From: an uncultured Clostridia bacterium
Lineage (GTDB): Bacteria; Bacillota; Clostridia; Christensenellales; Borkfalkiaceae
Assembly: GCA_944376335.1 (NCBI GenBank)
Contig: CALWCH010000001.1
Coordinates: 1-64,000 of the forward strand
Reading direction: 5' to 3'
Length of the DNA: 64,000 nucleotides
Made by a program: the position numbers and the translations under genes. The notes under the pieces are model-generated. The model made no database searches, had not been told where the DNA came from, and saw only the letters and a list, made by a program, of their open reading frames with translations. Positions within the stretch are counted from its first letter, which is position 1, and each line of letters begins with the position of its first letter. This document shows, piece after piece, positions 1 to 9,527 of the stretch.

Positions 1-259
1 GACCATCGGTCAGGTCGGCAACGTCGAGCATGAGATCATCCGCATCGGCAAGGCGGGCAAGACGCGCCACCTCGGCACCCGTCCCACCGTCCGCGGCTCG
101 GTCATGAACCCCAACGACCACCCTCACGGCGGCGGCGAAGGCAAGTCTCCCGTCGGTCACGCAGGGCCCGAAACGCCTTGGGGCAAGCCCGCTCTCGGTT
201 ACAAGACGAGAAAGAAGAAGAACCCGACGAGCAAATTCATCCTTAAGAGGATCAACTGA
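1..259 (+). CDS. rplB: 50S ribosomal protein L2, C-terminal part (5' end outside window)
   Basis: The first 259 bases encode 85 codons in frame 2, ending in TGA at 257-259. The product is the C-terminal domain of L2, which binds 23S rRNA next to the peptidyl transferase centre. The family hallmark HPHGGGEGK is visible, followed by the basic tail ([12 protein letters not shown]). The gene is cut by the window edge. Its neighbour rpsS follows after 14 nt behind a GAGGAGG ribosome site, in the normal S10-operon order. Confidence 0.97.
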   Translation, partial: TIGQVGNVEHEIIRIGKAGKTRHLGTRPTVRGSVMNPNDHPHGGGEGKSPVGHAGPETPWGKPALGYKTRKKKNPTSKFILKRIN

Positions 260-273
260 GGAGGACAGGTCAA

Positions 274-552
274 ATGTCGAGAAGTGTCAAGAAAGGGCCT
301 TACGTCGAAGCGAAGCTTTTGAGCCGCATCGAGGCCATGAACGAAGCAAACGAAAAGAAAGTGCTCAAGACCTGGTCGAGAGCATCGACGATCTTCCCTC
401 AGATGGTCGGTCACACGATCGCCGTCTACGACGGCAGGAAGCACGTTCCCGTATATATCACGGAGGACATGGTGGGCTGCAAGCTCGGTGAGTTCGCTCC
501 CACGAGAACGTTCCGCGGTCATACGGCGAAGACCACGTCGCCTAAGAAGTGA
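274..552 (+). CDS. rpsS: 30S ribosomal protein S19
   Basis: A 92-aa protein, the usual S19 length. S19 lies in the head of the 30S subunit and forms a complex with S13. It starts [12 protein letters not shown] and carries the conserved stretch around VYITEDMVG and [12 protein letters not shown]. It sits between rplB and rplV in canonical order with short spacers, so it is co-transcribed in the S10 operon. Nothing about it is atypical. Confidence 0.98.
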   Translation: MSRSVKKGPYVEAKLLSRIEAMNEANEKKVLKTWSRASTIFPQMVGHTIAVYDGRKHVPVYITEDMVGCKLGEFAPTRTFRGHTAKTTSPKK

Positions 553-563
553 GGAGGAAAGCA

Positions 564-962
564 ATGGCTGGCAATATGAAGAAGAAGGCCGCAAGAGTGG
601 AAGAAAAAAGAGAAAAACGCCCTTACGCGGTCGCAAAATATATCAGGATCTCCCCCTACAAGGTGAGAACGGTGCTCGACCTCATCCGCGGCAAGTCCGT
701 GCAGGAGGCAGGCGCCATCCTCGACAACTGCCCCAACGGCGGCGCGGCTCCCACCAAGAAGGTGCTCATGAGCGCGGTCGCCAATGCGGAGCACAACCGC
801 GGGATGGACAGGAACGACCTGTACGTTGCGGAGTGCTTTGCGGACGGCGGCACGATGTTGAAGAGAATGCAGCCCGTTTCCAAGGGCAGAGGCCACGCGA
901 TTTTGAAGAGAACGAGCCACATCACGGTCATCCTCGATGTGAAGCATACGGAGGGAATCTAA
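564..962 (+). CDS. rplV: 50S ribosomal protein L22
   Basis: A 132-aa L22, which binds 23S rRNA and lines the peptide exit tunnel. An upstream in-frame GTG at 549 would overlap rpsS. The ATG at 564 is preferred because GAGGAGG at 551-557 is properly spaced before it. The core [18 protein letters not shown] and the C-terminal beta-hairpin region ([14 protein letters not shown]) are visible. The product has a basic N-terminal extension ([18 protein letters not shown]) before the usual L22 start. One base separates it from rpsC. Confidence 0.95.
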   Translation: MAGNMKKKAARVEEKREKRPYAVAKYIRISPYKVRTVLDLIRGKSVQEAGAILDNCPNGGAAPTKKVLMSAVANAEHNRGMDRNDLYVAECFADGGTMLKRMQPVSKGRGHAILKRTSHITVILDVKHTEGI

Positions 963-963
963 C

Positions 964-1623
964 ATGGGACAGAAAGTCAATCCTCACGGCCTGAGAGTGG
1001 GCGTCATCAAGCCCTGGGATACCCAGTGGTATGCCGACAAGAAGGAGTTCTCCGTTTACCTCAAGGAGGACCATTCCATCCGTACCTTCATCAAGAAGAA
1101 GTACTACGCGGCAGCGATCAGTAAGATCCTCATCGAGAGGGCTGCGGGCAAGATCGTCGTCACCGTCTACACGGGCCGCCCCGGCGTCCTCATCGGCAAG
1201 GCAGGCTCCGAGATCGAAGTCATCAAGAAGGACCTTGTAAAGCTCACCAAGGGCAAGCAGGTCATCATCAACGTCACCGAAGTGCGTAAAGTGGACGCAG
1301 ACGCTCAGCTCGTTGCAGAGAGCGTCGCGGCACAGCTCGAAAAGCGCGTTTCCTTCCGCCGTGCGATGAAGCAGGCGATCGGCAGGACGATGCGCTCGGG
1401 CGTGAAGGGCGTCAAGATGCAGGTCAGCGGCCGTCTCGACGGGCGCGAGATCGCGGGCACCGAGCACTATCACGAGGGCAGCATCCCGCTTCAGACGCTG
1501 CGTGCCGACATCGATTACGGCTTCGCGGAAGCGCACACCACCTTCGGCATGATCGGCGTCAAGTGCTGGATCTACAAGGGCGAAGTGCTCAAAGGCGCGA
1601 AGAGAGCGGAAGGAGGCAAGTAA
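964..1623 (+). CDS. rpsC: 30S ribosomal protein S3
   Basis: A 219-aa S3, part of the mRNA entry channel of the 30S subunit. It starts [13 protein letters not shown], the family signature. A type-2 KH domain with its GxxG loop (GKAG near residues 78-81) binds RNA. The C-terminal half has the conserved [16 protein letters not shown] region. Its stop codon shares one base with the rplP start at 1623, indicating translational coupling. Confidence 0.98.
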   Translation: MGQKVNPHGLRVGVIKPWDTQWYADKKEFSVYLKEDHSIRTFIKKKYYAAAISKILIERAAGKIVVTVYTGRPGVLIGKAGSEIEVIKKDLVKLTKGKQVIINVTEVRKVDADAQLVAESVAAQLEKRVSFRRAMKQAIGRTMRSGVKGVKMQVSGRLDGREIAGTEHYHEGSIPLQTLRADIDYGFAEAHTTFGMIGVKCWIYKGEVLKGAKRAEGGK

Positions 1624-2063
1624 TGTTAATCCCGAAGAGAGTCAAGAGAAGAAAGCAGCACCGCCCCACGATGAAGGGCGCCGCTCACAAGGGCAATAAA
1701 GTGGCTTACGGCGAGTACGGTCTCGTCGCGGAAGAGAGCGGCTGGATCAAGTCCAACCAGATCGAGGCAGCCCGTATCGCAATGACGCGTTTCATCAAGC
1801 GCGGCGGCAAGGTCTGGATCGACATCTTCCCCCACAAGCCCATCACCCGTCACCCTGCGGAAGCCCGTATGGGTTCCGGTAAGGGCGCGGTGGAATACTG
1901 GATCGCGGTCGTCAAGCCCGGCACCGTGATGTTCGAAATGGCGGGCGTGAGCGAGGATATCGCACGCGAGGCAATGCGCCTTGCAGGCCACAAGCTCCCC
2001 GTCAAGTGCAAGTTCGTAAAGAAAGCGGACCTCGAAAATACTGCAGAAGGCGGTGAAGTCTGA
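1623..2063 (+). CDS. rplP: 50S ribosomal protein L16
   Basis: A 146-aa L16, which contacts the aminoacyl-tRNA elbow in the A site. The ATG at 1623 overlaps the rpsC stop by one base and gives the classic L16 N-terminus [15 protein letters not shown]; longer in-frame starts would run into rpsC and lack family similarity. Conserved features include [12 protein letters not shown] and the [18 protein letters not shown] region. Its stop TGA overlaps the rpmC ATG by one base. Confidence 0.97.
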   Translation: MLIPKRVKRRKQHRPTMKGAAHKGNKVAYGEYGLVAEESGWIKSNQIEAARIAMTRFIKRGGKVWIDIFPHKPITRHPAEARMGSGKGAVEYWIAVVKPGTVMFEMAGVSEDIAREAMRLAGHKLPVKCKFVKKADLENTAEGGEV

Positions 2064-2263
2064 TGAAAGGGAACGAATTCCATAACATGACCGACGTCGA
2101 GCTCGCTGAAAAGCTGAAGGAGCTCAAGAGCGAGCTTTTCAACCTCCGTTTCCGTCACGCATCGGGGCAGCTCGAAAACCCCGTCTCGATCAGAACGTGC
2201 AAGCGGAACATCGCGCGCGTCAACACCGAGATCCGTGCGCGTGAGTTAAAGGCAAAGGCATGA
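2063..2263 (+). CDS. rpmC: 50S ribosomal protein L29
   Basis: A 66-aa L29, a small two-helix protein at the exit of the peptide tunnel, where trigger factor and SRP dock on the neighbouring L23. The pattern [20 protein letters not shown] is typical of the family. The start codon overlaps the rplP stop, consistent with coupled translation. Order rplP-rpmC-rpsQ is canonical. Confidence 0.97.
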   Translation: MKGNEFHNMTDVELAEKLKELKSELFNLRFRHASGQLENPVSIRTCKRNIARVNTEIRARELKAKA

Positions 2264-2273
2264 GGTGACGAAG

Positions 2274-2528
2274 ATGGAAAGAAATCTTAGAAAAGAAAGA
2301 GTCGGCATCGTTGTGTCCGACAAGATGGATAAGACGGTCGTCGTCGCCGTGACGGACAAGAGCATCCACCCCGTCTACAAGAAGACGATCACGAGGACCC
2401 GCCGTTTCAAGGCGCACGACGAAGAGAACGAGTGCGGCGTCGGCGACAAGGTCCGCATCGTCGAGACGAGAAAGCTCAGCAAAGACAAGAACTGGAGAGT
2501 TGCCGAGATCGTCGAGAAGGCGAAGTAA
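2274..2528 (+). CDS. rpsQ: 30S ribosomal protein S17
   Basis: An 84-aa S17, an OB-fold protein that helps assemble the 5' domain of 16S rRNA. The ATG at 2274 is preferred over an in-frame GTG at 2265, because GAGGTG at 2262-2267 then serves as the ribosome site and the product begins [11 protein letters not shown] like other S17 proteins. The motif [12 protein letters not shown] is the family signature. It lies 10 nt after rpmC. Confidence 0.95.
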   Translation: MERNLRKERVGIVVSDKMDKTVVVAVTDKSIHPVYKKTITRTRRFKAHDEENECGVGDKVRIVETRKLSKDKNWRVAEIVEKAK

Positions 2529-2546
2529 GGAGAAGGAGAACAAACT

Positions 2547-2915
2547 ATGATACAACCTCAGACCAGGCTGAAAGCGGCGGACAACTCGGGCGCAAAGGAG
2601 CTGATGTGCATCCGCGTTCTGGGCGGCTCCTTCCGCAGAAGCGGCAATATCGGTGACGTCATCGTGGCGTCCGTCAAAACTGCGACCCCCGGCGGCGCCG
2701 TCAAGAAGGGCGACGTCGTGAAGGCGGTCATCGTCAGGAGCGCGAAGGGCATCCGCCGTCAGGACGGCACCTACATCCGCTTCGACGACAACGCTGCCGT
2801 CATCATCGACAGCCAGAAGCAGCCCAAGGGCACGCGTATCTTCGGGCCCATTGCAAGAGAGCTGAGAGAGAAGGACTACATGAGGATCATCTCCCTCGCT
2901 CCCGAGGTACTGTAA
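2547..2915 (+). CDS. rplN: 50S ribosomal protein L14
   Basis: A 122-aa L14, exactly the standard length. L14 contributes to intersubunit bridges and is the docking site of the silencing factor RsfS. It begins [20 protein letters not shown] and ends with the conserved [16 protein letters not shown]. It starts the spc part of the cluster. An 18-nt spacer with AAGGAGAAGGAG precedes the start. Confidence 0.98.
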   Translation: MIQPQTRLKAADNSGAKELMCIRVLGGSFRRSGNIGDVIVASVKTATPGGAVKKGDVVKAVIVRSAKGIRRQDGTYIRFDDNAAVIIDSQKQPKGTRIFGPIARELREKDYMRIISLAPEVL

Positions 2916-2927
2916 GGAGGCAATGGA

Positions 2928-3374
2928 ATGAACGTCAAGATCAACGATACCGTACGCGTCATCACGGGCAAATATAAGGGCAAGGAAGGGAAGGTCCTTA
3001 CGACCTCTCCCAAGCACAACACCGTCATTGTCGAGGGCGTCAACATCGTCCACAAGCACGAGAAGGCGAGAAGAGCCAACGAGACGAGCAAGATCGTCAC
3101 CGAGGAAGCTCCCATCGACGTTTCCAACGTCGAAGTCGTGTGCGACAAGTGCGGCAAGGCGACGAGAGTCGCTCACGCAGTCATCGACGGCAAGAAGGTG
3201 CGCGTCTGCAAGAAGTGCGGCGCCGTCCTCGACAAGGCTTATTCCAAGAAGGCAAAGGCAGAAGCCGGCACCCAGGAAGAAGCTCCCAAGAAGAGGGTGA
3301 GAAAGCGCAGCGCCAAGACTGCCGAAGTCGAAGAGACCGCCGAGAGCACGTCCGCTGTCACGGGCGAAGAATAA
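2928..3374 (+). CDS. rplX: 50S ribosomal protein L24 with zinc-ribbon Cys pairs and long acidic/basic tail
   Basis: A 148-aa L24, compared with about 100-105 aa in most bacteria. The KOW motif is at the N-terminus (DTVRVITGKYKGKEGKV). Two CxxC pairs at residues 72/75 and 94/97 (CDKCGK and CKKCGA) form a probable zinc ribbon. Residues from about 104 to the end form a Lys/Glu/Ala-rich low-complexity tail not found in standard L24. L24 initiates 50S assembly by binding the 5' region of 23S rRNA. The tail is probably disordered and lineage-specific. Confidence 0.96.
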   Translation: MNVKINDTVRVITGKYKGKEGKVLTTSPKHNTVIVEGVNIVHKHEKARRANETSKIVTEEAPIDVSNVEVVCDKCGKATRVAHAVIDGKKVRVCKKCGAVLDKAYSKKAKAEAGTQEEAPKKRVRKRSAKTAEVEETAESTSAVTGEE

Positions 3375-3396
3375 GGCCGGCGGGTAAGGAGTAAAT

Positions 3397-3987
3397 ATGG
3401 CAAAGAAGGAAAGCTCCGCAGTGGCGGAGGAAAAGGTCGCATCGGCTCCCAGCCGCGTGAAGGTGCAGTACGATAAAGAAGTCGTGCCCTACCTCATGAA
3501 GAAGTTCGGCTACAAGTCGGTCATGCAGGTGCCCCGCATCGAAAAGATCGTCATCAACACCGGCCTCGGCGACATCAAGGACAATCAGAAGTCCATGCAG
3601 ATCACCGAAGGTGAGCTCAAGCTCATCACGGGTCAGAAGCCCATCTACTGCAAGGCGACCAAGTCTGTCGCAAACTTCAAGGTGAGAGAGGGCATGAACG
3701 TCGGCCTCAAAGTCACGCTGCGCGGCAAGCGCATGTACGACTTCTACGACAAGCTCGTCTCCATCGCCCTTCCCCGCGTGCGCGACTTCCGCGGCGTTTC
3801 GCAGAAGGCGTTCGACGGCAGAGGCAACTACGCCCTCGGCCTTAAGGAACAGCTCATCTTCCCCGAGATCACCTACGATCAGGTCGAGAAGATCCGCGGC
3901 ATGGACGTCTGCATCGTCACGACGGCAAAGTCCGACGAGGAAGCGAGAGAACTTTTGACGGCACTCGGGATGCCCTTCAAGAAGTAA
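3397..3987 (+). CDS. rplE: 50S ribosomal protein L5
   Basis: A 196-aa L5, about 16-18 residues longer than usual because of an N-terminal extension ([19 protein letters not shown]) before the normal [15 protein letters not shown] start. L5 binds 5S rRNA and contacts the P-site tRNA. The conserved [15 protein letters not shown] and [11 protein letters not shown] segments are present. The ATG at 3397 has GTAAGGAG upstream and no better internal start is visible, so the extension looks real. Confidence 0.97.
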   Translation: MAKKESSAVAEEKVASAPSRVKVQYDKEVVPYLMKKFGYKSVMQVPRIEKIVINTGLGDIKDNQKSMQITEGELKLITGQKPIYCKATKSVANFKVREGMNVGLKVTLRGKRMYDFYDKLVSIALPRVRDFRGVSQKAFDGRGNYALGLKEQLIFPEITYDQVEKIRGMDVCIVTTAKSDEEARELLTALGMPFKK

Positions 3988-3998
3988 GGAGATACGAC

Positions 3999-4184
3999 AT
4001 GGCAAAGAAGTCAATGATCAATAAGCAGCAAAAGACGCCCAAGTTTTCCACGCGTGCCTACACCCGTTGCACGATCTGCGGAAGACCGCACGCCGTCCTG
4101 AGAAAGTACGGGATCTGCCGTATCTGCTTCAGGAACCTCGCATACAAGGGCCAGATCCCCGGCGTGAAGAAGTCGAGCTGGTAA
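3999..4184 (+). CDS. rpsZ: 30S ribosomal protein S14, zinc-binding type Z
   Basis: A 61-aa short S14 of the zinc-dependent type. Cysteines at 24, 27, 40 and 43 (CTICGRPH ... CRICF) form the zinc site. S14 sits in the 30S head next to S3 and S10. The 61-aa length and the ending KKSSW are characteristic of type Z proteins in Gram-positive bacteria. It lies between rplE and rpsH in standard order. Confidence 0.98.
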   Translation: MAKKSMINKQQKTPKFSTRAYTRCTICGRPHAVLRKYGICRICFRNLAYKGQIPGVKKSSW

Positions 4185-4195
4185 GGAGGCAAGAG

Positions 4196-4588
4196 ATGAC
4201 AGATCCTATCGCAGATATGCTCACAAGAATCAGAAACGGCCTCACCGTGCACAAGGAAACGGTGGAGGTGCCCTCCTCCAAAATGAAGTCTGCCATCGCG
4301 CAGATCATGCTCGAAGAGGGTTATCTCAAGGGCGTCGAGCTCGTCGAGGACGGCTTCAACGGCAAGCTCGTTCTCACGCTCAAATACACGGACGACAACC
4401 GCTCGGTCATCAACGGCCTCAAGCGTGTCTCCAAACCCGGTCTGAGGACGTACAGCGGCGCCAAGGAGATGCCCAAGGTGTTGGGCGGCTTCGGCATCGC
4501 GATCGTCTCCACCAACCAGGGCATCATGACGGATAAGCAGGCAAAGCTCAAGAACGTGGGCGGCGAAGTGCTCTGCTACGTCTATTAA
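4196..4588 (+). CDS. rpsH: 30S ribosomal protein S8
   Basis: A 130-aa S8, a primary binder of 16S rRNA central domain and, in some bacteria, translational regulator of the spc operon. The start at 4196 gives [15 protein letters not shown], the family N-terminus, with TAAGGAGG 5-12 nt upstream; longer frames overlap rpsZ. The conserved C-terminal [20 protein letters not shown] segment binds rRNA. Whether S8 regulates this operon is not shown by the sequence. Confidence 0.97.
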   Translation: MTDPIADMLTRIRNGLTVHKETVEVPSSKMKSAIAQIMLEEGYLKGVELVEDGFNGKLVLTLKYTDDNRSVINGLKRVSKPGLRTYSGAKEMPKVLGGFGIAIVSTNQGIMTDKQAKLKNVGGEVLCYVY

Positions 4589-4598
4589 GGAGGGAGCT

Positions 4599-5147
4599 AT
4601 GTCGAGAATCGGTAAGATGAGCATCGCGCTCCCCCAGGGCGTGGACGTCAAGTGTGAAAACTCCCTCATCACGGTCAAGGGTCCCAAGGGGACGCTGACG
4701 CGCGAGATGAAGGGCGCCATCGAATTCAAGACGGAGAACGGCCACCTCACCCTCGTCGCTCAGAACGAGGAGAAGGAGACGGGCGCTCTGCACGGCCTCT
4801 ACCGCGCGCTCGTCGCGGGCATGGTCAAGGGCGTCTCCGAAGGTTACAGCAAGGCCCTCGAAGTCAAGGGCGTCGGCTGGAGAGCGGCGATGCAGGGCAA
4901 CAAGCTCGTCCTCAACGTGGGCTTTTCCCATCCCGTCGAAGTCGCGCAGCCCGAAGGCATCAAGATCGAGTGCCCCACGCAGACGGATATCGTCGTTTCG
5001 GGCATCGACAAGGTGCTCGTCGGCCAGGTCGCGGCAGACCTTCGCGCCATCCGCGTTCCCGAGCCTTACCACGGCTACGGCATCCGCTACAAGGGCGAGC
5101 ACGTCGAGCATAAGGAAGGCAAGACGAGCGGCAAGGGCAAGAAGTAA
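4599..5147 (+). CDS. rplF: 50S ribosomal protein L6
   Basis: A 182-aa L6, near the tRNA/elongation factor binding site of the 50S subunit. It has two homologous domains. The signature [16 protein letters not shown] near the C-terminus is intact ([19 protein letters not shown]). It begins [15 protein letters not shown] with AAGGAGGGAG upstream. It lies 10 nt after rpsH. Confidence 0.98.
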   Translation: MSRIGKMSIALPQGVDVKCENSLITVKGPKGTLTREMKGAIEFKTENGHLTLVAQNEEKETGALHGLYRALVAGMVKGVSEGYSKALEVKGVGWRAAMQGNKLVLNVGFSHPVEVAQPEGIKIECPTQTDIVVSGIDKVLVGQVAADLRAIRVPEPYHGYGIRYKGEHVEHKEGKTSGKGKK

Positions 5148-5158
5148 AGGAGCGTATC

Positions 5159-5527
5159 ATGATAACGAAAATCGATAAAAATTCGGTCAGACAGCGCCGC
5201 CACGCCCGCGTCCGCAAGCACGTTTCGGGCACGGCAGAAACGCCCCGTCTGAATGTTTACAGAAGTCTCAATCACATCTATGTCCAGGTGATCGACGACG
5301 TGAAGGGGGTGACGCTCGCGTCCGCCTCCACGCTCGAAAAGAGCATCCGCGAAGAGATCGCCGGCAAGACCAAGACGGAAGCCGCCAAGATCGTCGGTAA
5401 GGCTGCCGGTGAGCGCGCCAAGGAAAAGGGCATCGAAACGGTCGTGTTCGACCGCGGCGGTTACCTCTACACGGGCCGCGTCAAGGCAGTTGCAGACGGC
5501 GCTCGCGAAGCCGGGCTTGAATTCTAA
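5159..5527 (+). CDS. rplR: 50S ribosomal protein L18
   Basis: A 122-aa L18, which binds 5S rRNA together with L5 and joins it to the large subunit. The conserved [15 protein letters not shown] and the ending [20 protein letters not shown] are visible. It is 11 nt downstream of rplF with AAAGGAGC as ribosome site, and followed by rpsE. Nothing unusual. Confidence 0.98.
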   Translation: MITKIDKNSVRQRRHARVRKHVSGTAETPRLNVYRSLNHIYVQVIDDVKGVTLASASTLEKSIREEIAGKTKTEAAKIVGKAAGERAKEKGIETVVFDRGGYLYTGRVKAVADGAREAGLEF

Positions 5528-5539
5528 GAGGAGAACATC

Positions 5540-6058
5540 ATGGCAAGAGAAAACAGACCTCAGAGAAAACAGGATCAGGACGACGGTTTCATCAAGAAGC
5601 TGATCGGCATCAACCGCGTCAGCAAGACGGTCAAGGGCGGCCGCAACATGCGCTTTGCAGCGCTCGTCGTCGTCGGCGACGGCAACGGCAAAGTGGGCTA
5701 CGGCCAGGGCAAGGCGAAGGAAGTTCCCGAAGCCATCGAAAAGGCCACCCAGGCAGCCAAGAAGAACCTCATCAGAGTGCCCATCGTCGATACGACCATC
5801 CCTCACGAAGTGCTCGGCAAGTTCGGTAAGGGCGCAGTCCTCATGATGCCCGCCGAAAACGGTACCGGCGTCATCGCGGGCGGCCCCGTGCGTGCGGTCA
5901 TGGAAGCTGCGGGCATCAAGAACATCAGGACGAAGTCCCACGGTACGCAGAACCCCGTCAACTGCATCAAGGCAGTCGTCGCGGGCCTTGCGGAGCTCAA
6001 GACGGCGGAAGAGATCGCCGCGCTCCGCGGTAAGACCGTGGAAGAGGTCGTCGGCTAA
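5540..6058 (+). CDS. rpsE: 30S ribosomal protein S5
   Basis: A 172-aa S5, at the mRNA entry site and important for decoding accuracy and helicase activity. The N-terminal double-stranded RNA-binding fold carries [20 protein letters not shown] and [17 protein letters not shown]. The C-terminal domain includes [12 protein letters not shown]. Length and order (rplR-rpsE-rpmD) are canonical. Confidence 0.98.
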   Translation: MARENRPQRKQDQDDGFIKKLIGINRVSKTVKGGRNMRFAALVVVGDGNGKVGYGQGKAKEVPEAIEKATQAAKKNLIRVPIVDTTIPHEVLGKFGKGAVLMMPAENGTGVIAGGPVRAVMEAAGIKNIRTKSHGTQNPVNCIKAVVAGLAELKTAEEIAALRGKTVEEVVG

Positions 6059-6069
6059 GGAGGACGGAA

Positions 6070-6243
6070 ATGGTTAAAGTTACACTTGTCAAGAGCACCA
6101 TCGGCGAGGTCGAGTCCGTCAAGGCGACGGTGGCGTCGCTCGGGCTCAAGAAGATCCGTTCCGAACGCACGTTCGAAGACACGCCCGCCCTTCGCGGCAA
6201 GCTGAAGAAGGTGGAGCACCTCGTCAAGGTCGAGAACGTATAA
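6070..6243 (+). CDS. rpmD: 50S ribosomal protein L30
   Basis: A short 57-aa gene: ATG at 6070, stop TAA at 6241-6243, with TAAGGAGG upstream. The protein ([12 protein letters not shown] ... HLVKVENV) is L30, a small 50S protein next to 5S rRNA. The pattern [20 protein letters not shown] matches the family. It sits between rpsE and rplO as in most bacteria. Confidence 0.96.
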   Translation: MVKVTLVKSTIGEVESVKATVASLGLKKIRSERTFEDTPALRGKLKKVEHLVKVENV

Positions 6244-6253
6244 GGAGACAGCA

Positions 6254-6703
6254 ATGAGAATCGATACTATTTCTCCCGCCGAGGGAGCGAGAACTTCCGC
6301 AAAGCGCCTTGGCCGCGGCATCGGCTCCGGCCTCGGCAAGACGAGCGGCAAGGGCCACAAGGGCCAGTGGGCGCGTTCGGGCGGCGGCGTAAGGCCGGGC
6401 TTCGAAGGCGGCCAGATGCCCCTTTCAAGAAGGGTGCCCAAGCGCGGGTTCAACAACGCGTTCCGCAAGGAGTACGTCATCGTCAACCTCTCCGCGCTTG
6501 CCGATGTTCCCGCCGGGACCGTCGTCGACTACGGTTTCGTCATGGAGAACGGCCTTGCGAAGGCAGTCAAGAACGATGCCGGGCTCAAAGTGCTCGGGAA
6601 CGGCGAACTCAACGTGGCGCTCACCGTGAGAGCCGCAAAATTCTCCGCATCTGCAAAGGCTGCCATCGAGCAGGCAGGCGGCACGGCGGAAGTGGTCGAA
6701 TGA
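6254..6703 (+). CDS. rplO: 50S ribosomal protein L15
   Basis: A 149-aa L15, a late-assembling 50S protein with a long basic extension deep in the 23S rRNA. The conserved Gly-rich N-terminal stretch ([19 protein letters not shown]) and the RVPKRGFNN motif are present. It is the last ribosomal gene before secY. A hairpin with a short T-run follows in the 75-nt gap. Confidence 0.97.
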   Translation: MRIDTISPAEGARTSAKRLGRGIGSGLGKTSGKGHKGQWARSGGGVRPGFEGGQMPLSRRVPKRGFNNAFRKEYVIVNLSALADVPAGTVVDYGFVMENGLAKAVKNDAGLKVLGNGELNVALTVRAAKFSASAKAAIEQAGGTAEVVE

Positions 6704-6709
6704 TCATGG

Positions 6710-6737
6710 AACGCCCTTTTCAAAGGGGGCGTTTTCC
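6710..6737 (+). terminator. hairpin with short T-run between rplO and secY (possible attenuator)
   Basis: AACGCCC at 6710-6716 pairs with GGGCGTT at 6727-6733, with extra G-U/A-U pairs inside, followed by TTTT. Because secY continues in the same direction with its own ribosome site (AGGAGT), the site may act as a partial terminator that lowers secY-adk-map expression relative to the ribosomal genes. This role is inferred. Confidence 0.55.
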
Positions 6738-6778
6738 GTCGTTTTGCTGCCTATCTTCAAAAAGAACAGGAGTAAAAC

Positions 6779-8095
6779 ATGATTGAAACATTAAAAAATG
6801 CCTTTGCCAATAAGGACATCCGCAAGAAGATCCTGCTCACGCTGCTGCTTCTTCTGGTGTTCCGTCTCGGGTGCTATATCCCCGTTCCGGGGCTTGCGCG
6901 CGGGCTTCTGACGGACGCCGTCGACAGCAACTCCTTCCTGGAGCTGATGAGCGGCGTAACGGGCGGCGCGCTTGCAAACGGTACGCTGTTTGCGCTCGGG
7001 ATCGGACCGTACATCAACGCGTCCATTATCGTGCAGCTTTTAACGGTGGGCATCCCCGCGCTCGAACGCCTCTCCAAGCAGGGCGAAGAGGGCAGGAAGA
7101 AGATCACGAACATCACGCGTATCCTCACCATCGTGCTTGCGGTCATCCAGGCGATCGGCATCATCGTCAACTTTGCGGGCGGCTTTTCGGCCATGTCCGA
7201 ATCGGACAGCATCAACTGGGCGCTCTTCTTTGACCAGCAGTGGCTCGCCGTCATCTACATGACCGTCATCTACACGGGCGGCGCCATGCTCGTCATGTGG
7301 CTCGGGGAGCGCATTACCGAGTACGGCGTGGGCAACGGCATCTCGCTCATCATCTTCGTGGGTATCATCTCCACGGCGGGCATGACCATCCTCACCAACC
7401 TCATGTCTGTCACGGCGAATAATCTTTCGCCCCTCTTCGAGGTCATCGGCTTCCTCGTGCTTGCCGTCCTCGTGTTCTTCTGCATCGTCTTTGTCGACCT
7501 TGCAGAGCGCAGGATCCCCGTCCAGTACGCAAAGCAGGTGCGCGGCACCAAGATGTACGGCGGGCAGTCCTCCGTCATCCCGATGAAGATCGCGGGCGGC
7601 GGCGTCATGCCCCTCATCTTTGCGTTCGCCATCATCTCCTTCCCCTCCATGATCATGAGCCTTGTCCCCGCATGGGAGGGCGCGCTCAACTGGTGGAACG
7701 GGGTGTTCGGCTCGGGTACGTGGATCTACGTCATCGTGCTCGCGGTGCTCATCTTCGCGTTCAGCTTCTTCTACGCGCAGATCCAGTTCAACCCCGAGGA
7801 CGTCAGCCGCACCATCCAGCAGAACGGCGGCTTCATCCAGGGCATCCGCCCCGGCAAGCCGACGGCGCAGTATCTTCGCAAGATCAACAACCGCATCACG
7901 CTGTTCGGCGCCATCTATCTGACGCTCATCGCGTTTGTGCCTTCGCTCATCTTCAGTATCGTGACGACGGACTCCAACCTCATCAACGCGTTCTCTACGA
8001 CGGGTATCCTCATTGTCGTGTCCGTCGCGCTCGAGTTCGATAAGCAGCTGCAGTCGCAGATCATGATGAAGAACTACAAGGGATTTTTGAAATAA
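6779..8095 (+). CDS. secY: preprotein translocase subunit SecY
   Basis: A 438-aa integral membrane protein, the channel of the SecYEG translocon in the cytoplasmic membrane. About ten hydrophobic segments can be read. Family landmarks are the plug/N-terminal region FRLGCYIPVPG, IGPYINASIIVQLL, the cytoplasmic loop ERITEYGVGNGISLIIF and the C-terminal segment FNPEDVSRTIQQNGGFIQGIRPG. ATG at 6779 follows AGGAG. The gene begins the secY-adk-map-infA-rpmJ block. Confidence 0.98.
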   Translation: MIETLKNAFANKDIRKKILLTLLLLLVFRLGCYIPVPGLARGLLTDAVDSNSFLELMSGVTGGALANGTLFALGIGPYINASIIVQLLTVGIPALERLSKQGEEGRKKITNITRILTIVLAVIQAIGIIVNFAGGFSAMSESDSINWALFFDQQWLAVIYMTVIYTGGAMLVMWLGERITEYGVGNGISLIIFVGIISTAGMTILTNLMSVTANNLSPLFEVIGFLVLAVLVFFCIVFVDLAERRIPVQYAKQVRGTKMYGGQSSVIPMKIAGGGVMPLIFAFAIISFPSMIMSLVPAWEGALNWWNGVFGSGTWIYVIVLAVLIFAFSFFYAQIQFNPEDVSRTIQQNGGFIQGIRPGKPTAQYLRKINNRITLFGAIYLTLIAFVPSLIFSIVTTDSNLINAFSTTGILIVVSVALEFDKQLQSQIMMKNYKGFLK

Positions 8096-8113
8096 TCAAA
8101 CGGAGGAACGCAT

Positions 8114-8755
8114 ATGAATCTCATTCTACTGGGCGCCCCCGGCGCCGGCAAGGGCACGCAGGCGACCAAGATCGCCGAGAGATACGGCCTCGTGCATATT
8201 TCCACGGGCGACATCTTCCGCGCGAACATCAAGAACGGCACCGAGATCGGCAAGCTCGCCAAGTCGTACATCGACAAGGGCGAACTCGTTCCCGATGAAG
8301 TGACGGTGGAGATCGTCAAGGACCGCCTCACCTGGGACGACGTGAAGAATGCGAACGGCTATCTTCTGGACGGCTTCCCCCGCAACCTCTATCAGGCGGA
8401 GGAGCTCGACAAGTTTGCCAAGATCGACGGCGTCGTCAACATCAACATCGACTTCAAGCTGCTCATGGACCGCCTCTGCGGCAGAAGAGTGTGCACGAAG
8501 TGCGGCGAGAGCTATCACGTCTCCACCTTGAACGGCGCGACGACGTGCGCACGCTGCGGCGGCGAGCTCTACCAGCGCAAGGACGACAACCCCGAGACCG
8601 TGGGGAGCCGCCTCAACGTCTACAACGAGCAGACCGCGCCCCTCATCGACTACTACACCAAAAAGGGCGTCATCCTCAACGTGACGGGCACCGAGGCTCC
8701 CGCCGAAGTGCTGTTCGAGCAGGTCAAAGTGCTGCTCGACAAGCTGAACGGCTGA
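8114..8755 (+). CDS. adk: adenylate kinase (zinc-binding LID)
   Basis: A 213-aa adenylate kinase that converts ATP + AMP to 2 ADP in the cytoplasm. The P-loop GAPGAGKGTQ is at residues 7-16, followed by STGDIFR and the DGFPR AMP-binding motif. The LID domain carries four cysteines at 127, 130, 145 and 148 (two CxxC pairs), so a structural zinc is expected as in Gram-positive enzymes. It is positioned between secY and map, the usual place. Confidence 0.98.
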   Translation: MNLILLGAPGAGKGTQATKIAERYGLVHISTGDIFRANIKNGTEIGKLAKSYIDKGELVPDEVTVEIVKDRLTWDDVKNANGYLLDGFPRNLYQAEELDKFAKIDGVVNINIDFKLLMDRLCGRRVCTKCGESYHVSTLNGATTCARCGGELYQRKDDNPETVGSRLNVYNEQTAPLIDYYTKKGVILNVTGTEAPAEVLFEQVKVLLDKLNG

Positions 8756-8756
8756 T

Positions 8757-9500
8757 ATGGTACACATCAAGAGCGAGGAAGAGATCGATCTGATGCGCGC
8801 GCCCTGCGCCGTCGTGAGAGACTGCCTCAGTTTCGTCGGCGAGCGGATAAAGCCCGGCATGACGACCAAGGAAGTGGACGAGCTCGTCTATAACTTCATC
8901 AAGGCGAGCGGCGCCGAGCCGAGCTGCCTCGGCTACTGCGGATACCCCGCCAGCGCGTGCGTGTCCGTCAACGAGGTCGTCGTGCACGGCATTCCCGACG
9001 GACGGGTGCTCGAAGAGGGCGACATCGTCAGCGTGGACCTCTGCGCCTACAAGAACGGCTTCCACGGGGACGGCGCCCGCACCTTTGCGGTGGGGGAAAT
9101 TTCCCCCGAGAAGAGAAAGCTCATCCGCGTGACGGAGGAGTGTTTCTTCAAGGCGCTCGAAGGGCTGAGGGCGGGCACGCCCCTCTTCGACATCGGCTAT
9201 AAGGTCCAGACGCATGCAGAGCAAAACGGCTGTTCCGTCATCCGCGCCTATACGGGGCACGGCATCGGACGCGAGATGCACGAGGATCCCTCCGTGATGA
9301 ACTTCGGAAGGAGGGGCACGGGCATGCGGCTCAAGGCGGGCACGGTCATCTGCATCGAGCCGATGATCGCTTTGGGCGACTGGCGCGTCAAGGTGCTCGA
9401 GGACGGCTGGACGGCGGTCATGGCGGACAGAAAGCCCGCCGCGCACTACGAGAACACCGTGGTCATCCGCGAGGACGGCACGGAGATCCTCACGCTCTAA
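8757..9500 (+). CDS. map: methionine aminopeptidase, type I
   Basis: A 247-aa enzyme that removes the initiator Met from new proteins. The five metal ligands of the pita-bread fold can be seen: Asp in VSVDLCAY, Asp in HGDGART, His in GHGIGREMHEDP, Glu in CIEPM and Glu in HYENTVVI. It starts 1 nt after adk, with the ribosome site inside the adk end. No N-terminal SH3 or zinc extension is present. Confidence 0.97.
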   Translation: MVHIKSEEEIDLMRAPCAVVRDCLSFVGERIKPGMTTKEVDELVYNFIKASGAEPSCLGYCGYPASACVSVNEVVVHGIPDGRVLEEGDIVSVDLCAYKNGFHGDGARTFAVGEISPEKRKLIRVTEECFFKALEGLRAGTPLFDIGYKVQTHAEQNGCSVIRAYTGHGIGREMHEDPSVMNFGRRGTGMRLKAGTVICIEPMIALGDWRVKVLEDGWTAVMADRKPAAHYENTVVIREDGTEILTL

Positions 9501-9527
9501 CTGTTATCAAATCAATCGGAGGAGTTT

